A stretch of DNA of 64,000 nt, from positions 14,970,397 through 15,034,396 of the forward strand of contig OU452219.1 of NCBI GenBank assembly GCA_911728455.2, given 5' to 3'. This stretch comes from Marthasterias glacialis (taxonomy: Eukaryota > Echinodermata > Asteroidea > Forcipulatida > Asteriidae). The notes below the pieces were generated by a model that ran no database searches, had not been told where the DNA came from, and saw only the letters and a list, made by a program, of their open reading frames with translations. The translations under genes were made by a program, and so were the position numbers. This document shows, one piece after another, positions 36,262 to 48,900 of the stretch (position 1 is the first letter of the stretch; each line of letters opens with the position of its first letter).

Positions 36262-36267
36262 TTTATT
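36262..36267 (-). terminator. Probable polyadenylation signal of the 5-alpha-reductase gene
   Basis: AATAAA on the minus strand lies 64 bases after the TGA at 36331. It is the first such hexamer downstream, and the MITE at 35992-36250 begins right behind it, so the transcript probably ends near the element's edge. Confidence 0.45.
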
Positions 36268-36330
36268 ATTCAAAGAGTACACATTGAATATAATTTGACC
36301 GATTAGTTTGCTATCAAACTTGACATTGTA

Positions 36331-39300
36331 TCAGATGATGAATGGTATAATCGCCTTCCTGCTTCTAGGATAATCTTCAAACTTTTCCAGGTACCACCTG
36401 AAAAATGAGAAGGAAGAGATCATACAGATTATGAGTTATTGTGAACCAAGCGTGGCGAAATGGGCAATGCACTAATTACAAGGGGAAACTACGGTGGCTG
36501 ATTTCCGCCAGCAATAACATGAACAAAGCGCTACTTCAATACGGCGTTATAACGCCCTATTACGGCGTTATAACGCCCTATTACGGCGTTATAACGCCCT
36601 AATACGGCGTTATAACGCCCTAATTTTACGGCGTTATAACGCCCTAATACGGCGTTATAACGCCCTAATTTACGGCGTTATAACGCCCTAATTTACGGCG
36701 TTTTAACGCCCTAATTTGCGGCGTTATAACGCCCTAATATTACAGCATTATAACGCCCTAAATTTACGGTGTTATAACGCCCTACTACGGCGCTATACTA
36801 GTTTATGCTTAGATGCTTGGATATTAATCATTAAAAAATTAGGGCGTTATAACTCTATACAATTAGGGCGTTATAACGCCTTAAATTAGGGCGTTATAAC
36901 GCCTTAAATTAGGGCATTATAACGCCGTAATTAGGGCGTTATAATGCTGTAAAATTAGGGCGTTATAACGCCGTAGTTAGGGCGTTATAATGCCCTAATA
37001 GGGCGTTATAATGCCGTATAGGGCGGCGTTATAACGCTGTAAAATGATGGCGTTATAACGCCGTACTGAAGTAGTGTCTTTAATGTTGGCGGAAATCAGC
37101 CACCGTAGGAAACTAACGTTGAGCAAAGATTATAAAGCACCGAAGGCTCAAGATGGTGGGAGCTGGAGCTCTATCATACTGTTGGAAAGTGAAATACGCA
37201 TGGGCGCCATTTCAGCTAGTGAATGTTTTGTCTCCATTGATGGCAATGGTCATTGTCTGCACTGATCTATTGTTGTATCAAAAGAGTTACTTCCTGAAAT
37301 GGCGTCCAGTGGCATTTCTCATTTCAGCACGAGTTCCCAATCTTGCACCTTCGGCCTCTGTAATAATTGGTTATGAGCATTATTGAACAACTCTTTATAG
37401 TCTCCCACTAACTTGGAGGATGGGAGGTTTGTACCAGCTGGTTCAGCGTGGCCCAATATTGAGCGACCATCTTGCACTGAGATTGGGCCATCACAACACT
37501 GCATACTGTATGGTAAGTTTACTCGTGCATTTTTCATTCCTTCATGCTCTTTATAGGCCTATACCGCAGTAGTTTTATTGAGTCGTGTTTTGTTTTATTT
37601 CAAACGTCTTGTGTTTGAATTTTCTCTCGTGATAAATCTACAGGTAGGTCATGGGAGCGGGTGGGAAAGAGGGGTGGGCGCTAGATTTCTTACCGGTGGT
37701 GGGAGAAAGCCTTGACAACTCCAATATAGCCTGCCGTGAATATTGCAAAACACATGCTATGAGGGGTCCAGCAAGCTACGGCGAACCCCGTCCACTCGAC
37801 TACCTCACCAAAGTAGTTGGCCCCAGATACATACTCGAACATCCCACCTGAATTTCAAATTGGGTTTTGTGAAAAAAGAAATTGTTGTGAATACAGTGCA
37901 CGTTCTTTTTTAGTTGCAGCGACAAACTAGCAAAGTTCACGGTTTGTTTCTGTAATGAAATAATGCACCGGTAGTTTTAGACATAAACATGTAAACTCAA
38001 TTAGTTTATAATGGGGTTTATACGTCATGTCAGATACTAACAAATATTTTGTTATAAAAGGGTGATTGGCAACAGGAAGGCAAGAAAGTTTACCTGAGAT
38101 TATTTGATTTAGTTTCGCATTTTTAACACCAAAGTATACTGTATATACTCATTGCTTCTGGGTCTTTCGGAGGGGGGATCTAAAGGTTTACTTGGTGGGA
38201 TTCAAACCCACGACCTGCCGCATTGAGAGTATGTTTGACCGCTAGGCCATTGAGCTATATATAGCCCGATGACGATTGGCGATTTCGAATCGAAAACAAT
38301 CGCATCGGGTATAGACCTTTCCATTGTTGATAAACAATCCAAGCTGGTTGGCATGGACGGCCAAATGTAGCAAATCATTCAAGTCTTGTTGACAGACGTT
38401 GTGACCAAATTCAATTTTTTTTGCAACTTTCTATTTCAAGAAAATACATCCCAATATTGGTTGGGTTGTTTCCATCAAATATTGAATATTTTTCGAATAT
38501 TTGTGTAAGATTTTTGCAAACTGTGATTATCTGTTTTTGCTTTGCATTCATGGCCCCCCGTAGTTTTTGCATCTTGGTTGGCAAAAATTCGGGCTGTGAC
38601 GTTACAAAAGAAAGGTCTATAAAGAACAGTTTTGATTCACCAGTGTCTACGATTCCATGGAAAGAATGGTTCCAGACAATGTAGTTTGCATTACAGCGTT
38701 AATGGTGTCCGGGTTATGAGCGGTCATTATTTGAGCGTGCCTGGCCATCACGACGAACCGTTTGAACTACGATTCCAATGAAGTGATTAAGGGCCTAGGA
38801 CTTTCTAAAAGAATCCGAAGTTGCGAGAGAATTTTGCTCACCTCGGGGTATTTTATAGCCGGTTTCACCTGGTTTTCTCAGATTCCTCAGGATATGGTCA
38901 GAATGAATATTGATGAACATCCCGATGAAAAACATAGATATACCTATGAAGTGAACAAAGAGGAATCCTGGTTTCGTCAGTAAAGTCTTTATCAGAGTCA
39001 ATAGGCCCAATGGTGAATTGGAAGAGGGGAATTGTATTCACTAAAATGAAAGCTTCGTATGGCATAGGCCGGGCAAAATTGCTGGTGCAAGTTTAGGCAT
39101 TTTCTAAGAAAAGGGTTTAAGATAAAAACAAAATGTTATGCTCAATATTGAACTCTATTTTGGGGAATGCTGGAACCGTACGAGGAAAACAAGATACTGC
39201 GTCCGTTGAACCAGAGAGGGTTGAAAGAGGATTATAGGATTGAACATCGATATAATCATATATTCCTGCCATTATGCTACAGTAGATGTTTGAATGTAAA

Positions 39301-42300
39301 AGGAACGACAGAACGACAGAAACATTGTGTAAAATTGCAGCGCGACAAATTCATGATTTGGGGGTTCTTATACATAGAACGACCAAGCGGCACCTCATTG
39401 TTGCCCCCAAATAAAGTAAATTTGTAGGGGGGAGCACAGTGGGGGCGGGGGTGCACAATTTGTTTCTAAGGGGAACTCCCATGGCCAATTAAAACTAGTT
39501 TGCGTGTACATTTTTTAAACAATATTATTCTACACGATGACTCGTGTGCCATTTCCAGCGCTGCTATGCGGTTTATTATTTTAAATAAGATAATCTTACG
39601 TGGGGGTTAAACTGACCCAAAACTATGTCAAACTGACGCAAAATCCGAGTCAGAATCCCAAGTTTTTAACCATTTTCCGGGTCAGCCCCTGACCCGGAAA
39701 TGGGTCAGGCCCCCTTGGACCCGGAATCTGGGTCAATTCGGATTCATTTTTTTTTTTTTGAGTTTACAACCCTTTGCGTTTATCCTTACCTGTTAGAAAT
39801 CTTGGATCTGTTAACCAGTTTACATCGTATTCCGCATACTCAGTGTGATATCTTCCAATCATGTATCCATTGAGTGTACAAAATATGAACGATTCCCTCA
39901 ATACGCGGAGAGGGATTTTGGAATTCCCTCGGATCAGGATGCCGTAAATGAATGTTCTAAAAGATGAAACGTAATAAATACTGCGTGTAATGAGATTTAA
40001 GTTCAATACCTCTTCAATCCAATACATGTTAATAACTTACGAAGACTTCTGCAGTATAGTTTGACTACCGTTTACCAAATCGTTAGGGTCAAACCGAACC
40101 GTTAACCACCAACCGTCAAGTAAAGACAATAACCAATACGTGATCACCAACATCGTTTCTCGACAACCGCTAACCAAATCGTGTAAGCCACTAACCAACC
40201 CGTTGGTACCACATTACGAAAAGGCAGTAGGCCTAACTGTTAGAAGATAGTTTTTTGTTTTCGGTAATATCTCTACAAAATTAGTTAAAAACAAAGAGTA
40301 AGCTTAAATCTTCGTCTTATAAATCAACAAAAGTTTTGTAAAGTTAGATTCAACTAACACAAGTGTCAAGCGTTTCAGTAGCTGAGACTTAACTTAGTGT
40401 AACTTCAACCCTTCAATTTAGTTACATTTAACCCTTTCAAAATGTTACTGACCAAACTCTCTAAGTGTTGATTCAACACTTTGGTTTTATACTCCCAGTA
40501 TTCATCTAGAAGACATGTACAGTTTTAAGGTTTAAGGAAAAGTGAACTGACCGTCAACTTTTAGTCTGAATTTTTCACTTTGTTAAAAGTTGCTTATTGT
40601 AAAATCTGAGGGAACTGGGTCTAAATATTATACTTGCATTTAGAACGCATAAAATGCATTACCATCACAACCTTGGAGTTCGGTAAACACATTTTCCTTA
40701 CACGGACGAAGGCCATACATCTGCCCATGGTTGACGAAAGCAAAATGACATCCAAATTAATTTTGACAAGTTGAAGACGGAAAATTTTCCGCAAACAACA
40801 ATTTTCAATGCCACAATTACAAGACCAACTTTCACATTATTAAGTTTGCATTGAGAAAGACTAGGGGCAAAACGTCAGGCCATTGTCACTTTTTGCTTAA
40901 TATTTCAATTGAATGTTAAAAGCGTGGAGACAAAAAAATCCTTTCCCTTTCTGATGTTCGTCTATTGTCTGATGAAAGTATGTCAACATCAGGCCTATAT
41001 ATACAATATTATTGCAACGTAGGCCTACCCAAATTTAGAGTCTTTAATAAAGGGTGTTGTGTGAAGGGCCTTTTACTGTTTTTATTGTGCAAAACCTCTT
41101 TGAAGAAACCAGTCAAAATTTTAAAAGACTGGTGACCCCTTTTTTTCTTTTGAAAAGAGCATTTAAAAAAGAAAACTATGACGTGTTTGTTTTACGTGGA
41201 TCCGTTTCTCAATCACAGATCCTATCATGTGTGTTTAAGGTGTAAAGTGATAAACCATGTCACCATGTTAACAACAGAAGTGACCAAGTTGTGCATCCAT
41301 GATATTTTCTGGCAGGCAAATTACTGGTCTCGTCATATTTATCATTTCACACTTGTTATTATTATAGGTACCTCACAAAATCAATTATTGTAAACAAATA
41401 ACATGTGAACAAGTGTTGAGTTTTGTTTTCTGGTTTAGAAACCAATGATTATAACCAATGGTTATATTGCTCTCAGACTGTAAGAAGATACACGTTGGCA
41501 CAGAATTGTTGCTTGAAGATACTTTTTAATACACGACTGTTGGCGGAGGCTCTCACTGCCTTCTCTTGGAAATTACAAGGGTTTATATACACGACAGAAG
41601 AGTGCTTTCTTACTAAAAGAATAACCTTATAAGGAATTGTTTCTTGCTTCATTAATAGGACATTTGAATAATTAAACAATACAGGAATATGTTTGGATGG
41701 CTCATAAAAAGGGGCTGTATTAAGCAAATGAGTGTGGGCGGTTGATCCTTATTTGGACATGGCTGTGACCTGTCCACTACTTCTGTCATTGCTGAGGAAT
41801 GTGCAAGGTGGTAGAGAGAGCTCCTCAGGACTTGCCTCATACACAGCTCCATTGTAATGACTCGGAATACAATATAAAAACACTGCCATACAAATACTCA
41901 TATTTTACATTAAGTTATAAAATGGCACCCGGTGATGGATGCCTCAAAAACGAACTTAATCACTGTAGCTCGGAAGCTAGAGGAAACCTGTAGATAAGGA
42001 TGCTTGCTATCTGAACCAGAAACACCCGGGTAAACCCCTTCTTTTTCACGATAAGTGTCCTGTGTTCTTTTACGTGCACTCATACCCATCCTAGTACACG
42101 GGACCTACGGCTTAATGTCCCATCCGAATGACAAACAAATAATTATGGTAAAGTGTTTTGCTCAAGGACACAAGTGTCGCGACTGGCCAGGCCAGGATTC
42201 GATCCCACATTCTGTAAACTTAAGAACTTTCTTCAAGTTTAGAGTTGATAAGATTCGTTTGGTGCAATTTCTCCATAAAATGAAAGAGTTGTTCTCTTAA

Positions 42301-44113
42301 AATGTGTACAAGATATCCCTGCAGGAAGTCTGGGCCCTGTGGCTCTTTTTTCACAGGTAACGGGGTATTTTTACTTTGGAACTAATTTAACTAAGTTATG
42401 TTCTTCAGAAAGGTGAGATATCGATCGCATTCTAAGGCACCAGTGCTTATGAGTTCAACACCGTTACCTTGGGCTGCGCTCTGTATCGTTACTGTATCTT
42501 CACTGAGAAAAAAACCAGTGCGTGCGTACGCCCATGGGAACGAGTATAAAAGGTGCGTTACGAGGTGGAGTCATTGTACCAAAGATGGTGGCGCCCATCG
42601 CAACGAAGGCGTGTTGATATCAGTTATACAATCATGTTTGAACAATGTAGCGAGAATTACAGCCCTACAATGGAACGGTCATTGCCTACGGTCGGTTCAA
42701 ACTGGTTTGTTAAGGTAAAGTAGGCCTAGTGCTTAGCGTTTCATTGTATTCTGTTCATAATCTTATAAACACTTCACCTTTGCAAATAATGGCTGACCAT
42801 TAGCATGACTATGACGATGTTAACATGAGTGGCACTCTTGCTGGTGTATACACAGAACAGTGGTATCAAGAAGGCTGGAGGATAAGTCAAGATGGCGGCT
42901 AGCCTATTATCAATCAGACCTTGCTTTGAATTGTTCTTATCTGCGAGATACCTGTGGAGAAAGGAAGATCAATGGCATTGCACATTGCGATTCGTTATCA
43001 ATCTCAAAAGTTAGGCCCCAACGTGTGGTCCGTATTAATTATAGCCTTTGGTGTCGGTTCAGGAACTGTTCATTGTTTTAAAGTGAAAATTGAGGAGTGC
43101 ATTGTTGCTTTTGCAGTTAAAAGTACCCTAGCCTACATACAGAGTTGAAGATTTCAAATGATTGCGTCATACATTCTCGCTTCTAAGTCTTAAACTGTGA
43201 ATTATGTATGTTTCCAGTGGATTTCTAGCTCAATTACAGCAGAAATTAATTTAGTTTCATTAACACGCATTCAAACTCACGCGTGTTTACCTAATGCATT
43301 CAATCTAGGGTTTCTTTTTAGTTACTTTTGCATTCAGTTTCACTCCTTCGTGCATAAAAGTCATGATGTCGTTCTTCTCATTCAGATTTGTTTCATCAGT
43401 CATGCTATTTGATTAATACATTCCAGGCTACATTTTCACCGTTCTTCAGTTGAATTTCTATACAACCTATCTTATTAGTATTCGTTTATAATTTAATCGG
43501 CTGATGACAAGAAAGCAATAATATGATCAGACGTAACTTAAAAAGCAAGTTGCACAGCGGGAATTTTGGTCAAGGGGGTACAAAAGAAGAAACAAACGAG
43601 GAGACTGGTTGGAATGGAGAATGGAGGAATATGACTGAAGGAGGGAGAGGAATGGAATTCATACTTAGATGCTGGTTTCACAAAGAGATAAGATTGATGT
43701 TAGGTTGTGTATCAATCTTAATTGCTTAGCAATGTGTGATGTCACAGTATACAAATCACTATGGCAATATTAATAACTCATCTTAAGATGAATCTAAGTG
43801 CTTTGCGAAATCAAGCCCGGCTGGATAAACAAAAGTGTATTCATAAAAAGCCTGCTCATCCAATCTTAACGAAGGAAGTATTATAATTATACTAAAAGCA
43901 TTTTGGCATTATGTATACTTGTTGGATATTTTAATAATTTACAGCTTCAATACTGTACCGTCCACAATCTGGTTTTCTGTTGTCAATTAAGACTAGTATC
44001 CCAAGTGCTGTCATCATAATGGCAATGCAGCCCAGTATACCCTTCTCATGGTCTCCAAGCCAGGTGATAACCTCCCCACATGTACCCCAAGCTAGATCAG
44101 ACACCTCCATCAT
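36331..44113 (-). CDS. SRD5A1: Steroid 5-alpha-reductase (3-oxo-5-alpha-steroid 4-dehydrogenase), six exons
   Basis: Minus-strand exons in transcript order: 44113-43959, 42951-42778, 39956-39790, 38943-38842, 37847-37694 and 36397-36331 (TGA). All have GT-AG borders and matching phases, giving 272 residues (human SRD5A1 259, SRD5A2 254). The 102-bp fourth exon encodes the hallmark [19 protein letters not shown]. The fifth gives [17 protein letters not shown], and the sixth gives the C-terminal [15 protein letters not shown] after an HH pair. The enzyme is a multi-pass ER membrane protein that reduces delta-4 3-ketosteroids with NADPH. The first exon holds a hydrophobic segment ([17 protein letters not shown]). 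Odd point: the second exon keeps the Tyr of SHYLQR (Y91 in SRD5A2), but Tyr stands where the conserved Glu (E57 in SRD5A2) is expected. SRD5A1 is preferred over SRD5A2 on the fourth-exon sequence. MM at the start leaves the exact initiator open. Confidence 0.93.
36489..37108. mobile_element. Foldback TIR element with two inverted arrays of a 14-bp palindrome
   Basis: The ends are perfect 22-bp inverted repeats beginning CTACGGTGGCTG. A second matching block (CTACTTCA followed by TACGGCG) lies further in. A GAAA tetranucleotide directly flanks both ends (36485-36488 and 37109-37112), consistent with a 4-bp target-site duplication. Between the TIRs lie about 11-12 units of about 20-24 bp on the left arm and about 10 on the right. 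Each unit is built on GGCGTTATAACGCC, itself a perfect palindrome. Linkers in the right arm are the reverse complement of those in the left, around a unique 45-50 bp centre near 36790-36838. No coding capacity is visible. It sits in the last intron of the 5-alpha-reductase gene. Confidence 0.85.
38133..38260 (-). mobile_element. tRNA-derived SINE, family A, minus strand
   Basis: The minus-strand head is GGCCTAGCGGTCAAACATAC with the B box GTGGGTTTGAATCCCACC. The tail GTATATACAGTATAC lies at the left. It lies in the 5-alpha-reductase intron between the fourth and fifth exons in transcript order. Confidence 0.6.
39415..39620. mobile_element. Truncated relative of the hAT-like element
   Basis: The stretch holds GGGGTGCACAATTTG, a GGCCAATT motif, GCGCTGCTATGCGG and AGATAATCTTACGTGG in the same order as the elements at 21250 and 46212. 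I could not find clear termini or a target-site duplication. It lies in the 5-alpha-reductase intron between the third and fourth exons in transcript order. Confidence 0.45.
41990..42215 (-). mobile_element. tRNA-derived SINE (family B-like), minus strand
   Basis: GCTCAAGGACACAAGTGTCG and CAGGATTCGATCCCACATTC are the reverse complements of the family B body and B box. GGACCTACGGCTTAATGTCC precedes them. It lies in a 5-alpha-reductase intron. Confidence 0.55.
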
Positions 44114-45901
44114 TCATTCACAAGAACAGCTCAACTGACTAATTTAAAGCTGCCCCGGGTTGAGATCCATCTTGTTTTTATAAAATGAGTGTGGTATCGA
44201 GGTTACCCTCATGTGATTTTGTTACATTGACCTTTTTTGATCAGTTTTCTGTTGGTTCGGACAGAAATAGCTCTTTATCTTGGTAGACTTTGAACAATGC
44301 ATGTAGGCCATGCCTGCACAGAGCCATTTTGTATAGAGTGCAACTTTTTGGTATTTATATTCCCCCTTTAAATAACACAAATATGCCTTTATTTATCAAG
44401 TTGACCTAGCTTTGTGCAAAACTGAGTTTGAGAGTGGAAGTTTACTTTTAGTTTACACTGACTCTTGCTGTATAGTTGTAATATCGCAGAACTGCAAAGA
44501 CCAATTTCGAAGACATTTTTACGTATAGCCATTTCGCTCCAGGCAACTATACAGTGTTGTTTACAACTGGAACAAACAATCCTACAAAAAATCGTAACCA
44601 GAAACCAAAAGGTGAGGGCATCAGAAAGTTGGACAGAGAGAATTATGAGCCGAAGTCCCGCATTTCCAAAAGGCTCAAGGGCTGTTGTTATAGCTATGAC
44701 CACTTACACATAGCTGGATATGCAAACAAAAACATCTCGTTCAAGGTGAAGCCACGACAAGCAGCTCATAAAAGACCAGACTACTTACATTAGTTTTCAA
44801 TGGTATGAATAACCATGTGGAAATAGCAACATTAATCCACTGTAAGTGCATAATCTACAGGAACAGTCCAGGCAGTCTTAAATCCCAAATAAAAACAAAC
44901 ACTTGGAAATTCACCATTCCTATCTGTCCTTCAATTTGCAGTCGCAGTAGGAGTTAAGCAGGTTGTCAAAACGATTTTTTATGTGAATTACCGTTATCGG
45001 ACAGGAAAGCGCTTCTTTCAAACGTGACCCGTTGTCGCGCTTTCTTCGACGGTTTCAGTGTTCGGCATGATTGGGTTCGTTTTGGTTGGCGTGTAGTTGG
45101 GAGGGGAAAGTATGGAAGTAATATAAGTGAAAAGTGACGCCATTGTCACGAAGAGTTCTTGACGCAATGGACCAGTTTGATTAGGAGGAAATCCACACAT
45201 AAATGAGGCAACTCAAATGTCACAAGAGTTAAAAATCTTGAAAAAAAAACCAAAACAAACGATGTTAAAACAACAACAACGAAACCAATAAAGACAACAA
45301 ACAAAACAAAAACCGCATTTCACAGGGATATAGTGAGACCATGTGTTAAAGAAAAGGCAATTTCTAGAAGATGGTATGAATTGCGTACCATTAGCCATTA
45401 TTGTATACACAACAACAAAATGATGACGTCTGAATTCCTTCTAGTTATTTGCCAAATTACTAACATCTAAATTTAGATGTACCATTGATCCACCCTAATT
45501 TTGGTGTTTAATCCTCTACACTACCCACGATATTGGGGAATGTCACGGCCATTACTTGCCGTTTAAAACGTATAACAAAAAAACAAAAAACGAGCAAGCC
45601 AACAAAATCGTTATCTGGGGAGCCATTGTTTCATGACATTGTTTCTAGCCATTGCCTGGATTGTTTGAAGGCTCTGGAAATGTACAACAGGTGTTGCGTG
45701 CTGGGGCGTCGTTGTTTTCCCTGTTGTTATTGCTAAAATTGTAAAACTCTCTGTCTACAGTTTTGGCTCGAAGGCGTCACAGAACAACTTGACGAATTTG
45801 GAAGGTGGTTGTATTGTGTACATTTAAAAATAGCTTCGATCCCAATTTGTTTTGGTTTTGTTTTTGTCTGTCGAAGGTGACTTGGTCGGAACATATGAAC
45901 A
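44114..45901. promoter_or_regulatory. Divergent intergenic region between SRD5A-like and PH/GRAM-like genes
   Basis: The two coding starts face away from each other 1.8 kb apart, so both promoters should lie here. No clear TATA box or CpG-rich core was seen. Several open frames occur (44389-44793 both strands, 45018-45200 minus) without recognisable similarity. Confidence 0.4.
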
Positions 45902-48900
45902 ATGTCTACGGCATCGCAGGGGTTTCGAGCCAGTCGACACGCATCTATTGCCGAGAGTCGTGTGTCTACGATAAGCGATAAGGCCATGCCGATGTCAAGA
46001 CTTGCTGAAGGGAGCATACACTCCAATGAGACGGTCTCAACGGACCCCGACAGAGGCCGTGGAGGCAGGATGGACGAACAAGAGGTTGGTAGCCCGTTAG
46101 TATGATAAGGATATCCCCGCCCCTGATCAGTTTCTTAACAGATGTTATGGGGGAATTGTTCTAAAAGATAAAGTATTTGTAGCTACAATCCCGGCCAAAA
46201 AGCTTGGGCCACAGCGGCGAAACTAGGGTAAATTTTAGGGGGCTCAAGGGGGTGCACCATTTTTGTCTAGGGGGGCACTTCTGGCCAATTGAAAATATCA
46301 ACTTTTCCTAAACAAGCCCATTTTCAGCGCTCTTGTATGCCGTTTTCTATTTTTTTTTTTAAAGATAATCTGACATGGAGGTAAAACAAATAAAGTAAAT
46401 AAAACAATAGTTTACAAAAAAACATTGAAATTGCTACATAAAAGCTTACAAAACGTAACATTTTAGTCTGGTAATTTTTAATCTCAAAAGTCAAGATTTT
46501 AAATGGGGGGGGGGGCACATACATCAGGGGTGGGGGGACGTGCCCCCACTTAGTTACGCCACTGTTGGGCCACTGTGATGTGGCGTAATAACACTTTTCC
46601 CCGTCCCCCGCCCCGATAAACCTTGATCGAGGGCTGGGGAAGGCCCAACGAGATATGACCGGGATTATAGCTTTGTTCGTCCTTTGGGTCTTTCCTTATT
46701 TACTGTGTCAGATTTTATTATTGGCAGTTTGACGATGAACATGGCAAGACTTCGTAATACCTCCAATATTCATACATAGATAATACCACTGGCCGGGATG
46801 TAAATGACTGTATTTAAAATGTGTAAGAAAATATGTCCAATGTGTAATTTCCGCTTAGGGGGCTGGTTGGTTCGGGGTTCAAACCTCACCCTCGTAAACT
46901 GTGGGCCTCTACTCTTTGATAGTGCTAACATTAAATATAATAGTTCGCTTACTATTGGTGAAATTTATAATTTATTGTCGTGTAAGTAGCCTACCATATA
47001 CATGCAAGCAAATCAATGAGTAACAAACCACAATTGTTGATTTTGTTGTATACAAGACTCAACCGTCCTGTATTTAGATTGATTACAGACGACCTTCAAA
47101 CTTGTCAGTGATTACAGATTCACTAGAAACACAGGTTGAAGTATGTGTCATCTGTTAGCATTTGTCACGTTCACCTCAGCATTCATGTTGTTTAACTAAT
47201 GTAATCATTGCATCAGCTATAAAGAGTAGTATAATGATTTTGTACCCCTTAACCGATGTGAGATTTCAGCACTGTATACTCTAGTGGTGACGACACCTGC
47301 TCTAGAATGCAGGGGGTAGTGGGTTCCAATCCCACCGAGAAGCCTGTGGATTTATTTCTGCAGGACTGGGGAAGCACGGAGTATACATCGCTTATCACAC
47401 AGCAGTGTAAGGATACAAAATGCCCCCCCCCCAAAAAAAATAAAAAATAAAAATAAAAAAAATAAATAAATAAATAAAAATAAAAATAAAAAATAAATAA
47501 ATAAATAAATAAATAGGCCTATATAATAAAACAAAAATGATAATAACAATTATAAATAAATAAATAAAATAAATAAAACAATAAAATAAAATAAGATAAA
47601 AAATAACAAACAAAAAAAGAAACAAACAAACAAACAAGCAAACAAACAAACAAAAAGTTATGTTGGATTTATTCACTTGTTTTTACATGAAAAAACAGTG
47701 ACGTAAGAAACGTGTTCGTCTCTCTGCGTATTCTGAAAGCTTTTACGTTGAAGCAGTCAATTCAATAACCATTACAATAAACATAATCAATTTGGGCGAA
47801 AATAATTGATACCAAAAAAAATGCAAAAGATAAACGAGGCAGGTGAACAAAATAATGAAATAAACACAGGAAAGGAGTAAGGGGGCTGGTCAAGTGTGCC
47901 AGGAATATCCCTGAACATGATACAAATACAGTGAACAAAGGCACAGCAAAAACAAAAACAAGGACAAACAACAACACATGTTATGAAAATAACGGTAGAA
48001 ATCATGAAGAGAAATGGAACTAGAATTCGCTTGGGCACCGGTCACATTCGGGGTCAATTTATTATTACCTTTTTCCGGAACAAACTCCGAAGGTTTTGCA
48101 GAAAGTACACACACTCTGATTGTGCTCAAGAAAACAGTGTCGATAAAAAATAACTGATGGGTGGTGCATTTGAAGTTTGAATAACACCCCATGTCTTACC
48201 TTACTTACACGATTTTCATTTTGAGTTTTTATATACTTGTTTTCACTACAGTTAATTGTTGCACAACAAATGACTCGCGTTCCTAAAGTTGACCGATGGC
48301 AGACCTCTATCAAGCCGTCTACGCCCATAAACCGCCAGCCAGTCCCCCTCTCGTGGGTCCCGCAGCAGCTGGATCCCGCCTCCAGGGAAGTCTTCGAGGA
48401 AATCTCCACGACGCACACGAGCAATGGGAAGCTCAAGTTTGCTGTGACCACGGAGTTGGAGAGGAGTGCCAAGGAGATGGAAGAAGACAGAGGCTGGATG
48501 CAGGAGGCTGTATCCTACGGGGAGTTCATTACAGGTATATACACCGAGAGGAAATACCTTTTTTCTGAAGAAAAGGAGTACCCATTCAGTGTTAAAATAA
48601 CACTATTGTGCCAAGTTAAAAATCCAGTGTTAAAATAACATTGTGCCAATTTCAAGATATAGTGTTTAAATATCAAAATTGTTCAGATTCAATGTTAAAA
48701 TAATACCAATGTGCCAAGTTCAGATTCAGTGTTAAAATAATTCCATTGTGCCATGTTTATGATTCAGTGTTAAAATAACAATAGCCCTATTGTGCCCAGT
48801 TCAGGATTCAGTGTTAATATAACACCAACGTGCCATCATCGTGCCATCATCGTGCTGTTTCCAGGACACGAGCTTTTAAACGGCACCATTGTGTCAATTA

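Noticed and set aside
36541..37060. CRISPR-like regular repeat array
   Set aside because: There are no unique spacers; linkers of 4-9 bases are themselves repeated and the context is a eukaryotic intron.
37651..37851. Plus-strand open frame that looks protein-like and can be joined to a frame at 37393-37512
   Set aside because: The minus strand here encodes the fifth 5-alpha-reductase exon ([13 protein letters not shown]) with matching splice sites and phase; the plus frame is its shadow.
43931..44113. Minus-strand segment resembling the last membrane span of a tetraspanin
   Set aside because: It joins in phase to the other 5-alpha-reductase exons as their first exon; the tetraspanin likeness is just a Cys plus a hydrophobic helix.
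47395..47676. Minus-strand frame rich in Phe, Leu, Ile and Tyr that mimics a membrane protein
   Set aside because: It is the reading of an AAATA/AAACA microsatellite.
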